NCBI GenBank assembly: GCA_022605955.1
Contig: JAKCOZ010000103.1
Coordinates: 188,501 to 252,500 of the forward strand
Length of the DNA: 64,000 nucleotides
Source: Rallus limicola
Taxonomy: Eukaryota; Chordata; Aves; Gruiformes; Rallidae
Direction of reading: 5' to 3'
The position numbers and the translations under genes are program-made. This document shows positions 62,791 through 64,000 of this stretch, piece after piece; position 1 is the stretch's first letter; every line of letters starts with the position of its first letter. A model generated the notes under the pieces. It worked only from the letters and a program-made list of their open reading frames with translations. It ran no database searches and was not told the origin of the DNA.

Positions 62791-63545
62791 TTATGGCTTA
62801 TCTTCCTGCCCCCCCCTCCCCCCCCCCTTCCCGGCCTCCCCCATCCCCCTTCCACACCGCAGCCCCCACCCCCCCAGGCTGGGATGGGGGGGAGCTGGGG
62901 AGGGGGGTGGGATGAGGCAGCTCATAAACCCCAAAGCAAACGCTGGCTGCGGGTGTGCGAGGGGGACTGTGTGCGCCCCCCCCCCTCAATCCCAGATCAG
63001 TGCAGGGGGGTCCCAGCATCATCATCCTCACCCACACCCCCCCCCCCCCCCCCCCGCCGTGTACCGGGCTGGCACATCCGCCCCGGCGTGTTTCCCGCTG
63101 CTGCCTCCAGCCCCCCGCAGCTGACTCATCCCAACCCCCCCCCTCCCCTCCCCCCAGCGCCCCCCGCCCCTGCTCCGGGGCCGAGCCCAGTGCGTGGGCT
63201 GGGGGCTCCCCCCACGCGAGCCGAGGCACCTGTGCCACCATCACCACCAGCCCCCCACCCCCGCATCTACCCAATTCCCCCCCCCCCCCCTTCCCTGGGG
63301 CAGTGGCTCTGTACTCCAAAGTGCAGCATATACACGGGGGGGGGGGGGGCAGGGTACGCCCCAAAGTGCTGCCCCCCCTCTACCCCCCTCCCCCCGCTAG
63401 AATTCTCCATCCCAGCACGAGTGGTATCGAGTCCAGGAACCCAGGTGGGGCTGGGGGGGGGGAGCAGGAGGGGGGGGTGTCACAGTCCAACATCCCCCTG
63501 CCCCAGCAGCCTGCCCCCCCCCCCCCCCCCATCTCCCCAGGCTCC
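62791..63545 (-). other. STAT6: STAT6 3' UTR (inferred)
   Basis: A C/G-run-rich region between the stop codon at 63546-63548 and the minus-strand poly(A) signal at 62785-62790. No gene is visible on either strand. Confidence 0.55.
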
Positions 63546-63939
63546 TCACGCGTGGCCTGGCCGGATGCTGTCGTCCCACCGTGACTCCCCCAGACCCCAG
63601 CAGGAGGCATTGGGGCTGGGGTACCCGCTGTGCTGCAGGGGGGGCACAAAGGGGGGGCACAGGGAGGGACCCTCCCCAGCCATCTCCTGCAGGAACTGGT
63701 CAATGTCCGAGCTGGGTGGCAGGTCCATGGTGGGCGGCATCCTGGGGAGAGAGGTGGCAGGGTGACTTGGGGCAGCCCCCCCTGGCCTCCCTATTGCCTC
63801 CCCCCCCCCCCCCCCCCCCCAAAATGCTTACCACCTTGGGGAGCTGTCTATCGACGTGGAGGGGGGGAGCTCAAGCATCTCCTCATCCCGTGGCTCTGGC
63901 GAGGGTCCCCCAGGCATGAACTGGTTGGGCATGAAGGGC
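63546..63939 (-). CDS. STAT6: STAT6 C-terminal exons (partial, putative)
   Basis: Two minus-strand exons: 63832-63939 (PFMPNQFMPGGPSPEPRDEE ... STSIDSSPR) and 63546-63741 (MPPTMDLPPSSDIDQFLQEM ... ending RPGHA and a stop). STAT6 carries IL-4/IL-13 signals to the nucleus, and this would be its transactivation tail. The call rests on position, convergent with NAB2 as in mammals, and on loose similarity of the acidic-hydrophobic motif (SSDIDQFLQEMAGEG) to the STAT6 tail. No SH2 or DNA-binding domain is inside the window. The donor may be at 63831/63830 (GTAAGC) or 3 bases earlier; both keep the frame. The rest lies right of the window. Confidence 0.65.
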
Positions 63940-64000
63940 CTGGGGGGGGAGGAACAAGGTGGGGGGGCTGGTGTGGGGCAGGGGGTGCCTCCCGGGCACA

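Overview
This window is vertebrate nuclear DNA and almost certainly from a bird. It is very GC-rich, with short introns, many G/C homopolymers and several CR1 LINE fragments that end in the typical octamer tail, as on an avian microchromosome. Gene content and order match human 12q13.3: PTGES3(-), NACA(-), PRIM1(-), two RDH16/SDR9C7/HSD17B6-type short-chain dehydrogenase genes(+), GPR182(+), ZBTB39(-), TAC3(-), MYO1A(-), NEMP1(-), NAB2(+), STAT6(-). The assignments rest on proteins I recognise and on hand-placed splice sites whose codon phases close; no database search was run.

Layout. 1-6 kb: the 5' end of PTGES3 (exons 1-3), with a start codon split by intron 1, plus a CpG-island promoter. 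6.5-15.95 kb: NACA, with the ubiquitous 215-aa form and two in-frame cassette exons, one a 2.95-kb Pro/Ala-rich exon of the muscle (skNAC) type. 16.2-19.2 kb: PRIM1, 13 coding exons, 420 aa, with an AT-AC U12-type intron. 19.8-24.3 kb: two tandem RDH-like genes whose 5' ~640 bp are nearly identical, intron included, although their 3' exons differ, which points to recent gene conversion. 24.3-27.4 kb: non-coding DNA with a candidate enhancer. 27.4-28.5 kb: GPR182, convergent with ZBTB39 (single coding exon 34.5-36.7 kb, long 3' UTR). 38.8-40.3 kb: TAC3, encoding an intact neurokinin B. 42.3-50.3 kb: MYO1A, 28 coding exons, 1074 aa. 50.8-56.1 kb: NEMP1, 9 exons, 429 aa. 57.4-62.8 kb: NAB2, with a TATA/EGR-site promoter and an apparent 1-bp frameshift in a C run. 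62.8-64 kb: the 3' end of STAT6.

The genes do not form an operon; they are a conserved-synteny cluster. Their jobs include HSP90 co-chaperoning (PTGES3), nascent-chain binding (NACA), replication priming (PRIM1), retinoid/steroid oxidation (RDH-like pair), chemokine scavenging (GPR182), transcriptional repression (ZBTB39, NAB2), neuropeptide signalling (TAC3), brush-border motility (MYO1A), nuclear-envelope mechanics (NEMP1) and cytokine-driven transcription (STAT6). The points most worth a second look are the RDH gene-conversion tract, the PRIM1 AT-AC intron, the three equally spaced CCAAT-like dyads between NEMP1 and NAB2, the perfect 26-bp hairpin in the PRIM1 3' UTR, the skNAC 60-bp coding minisatellite, the PTGES3 split start codon and the two shared bidirectional poly(A) sites.
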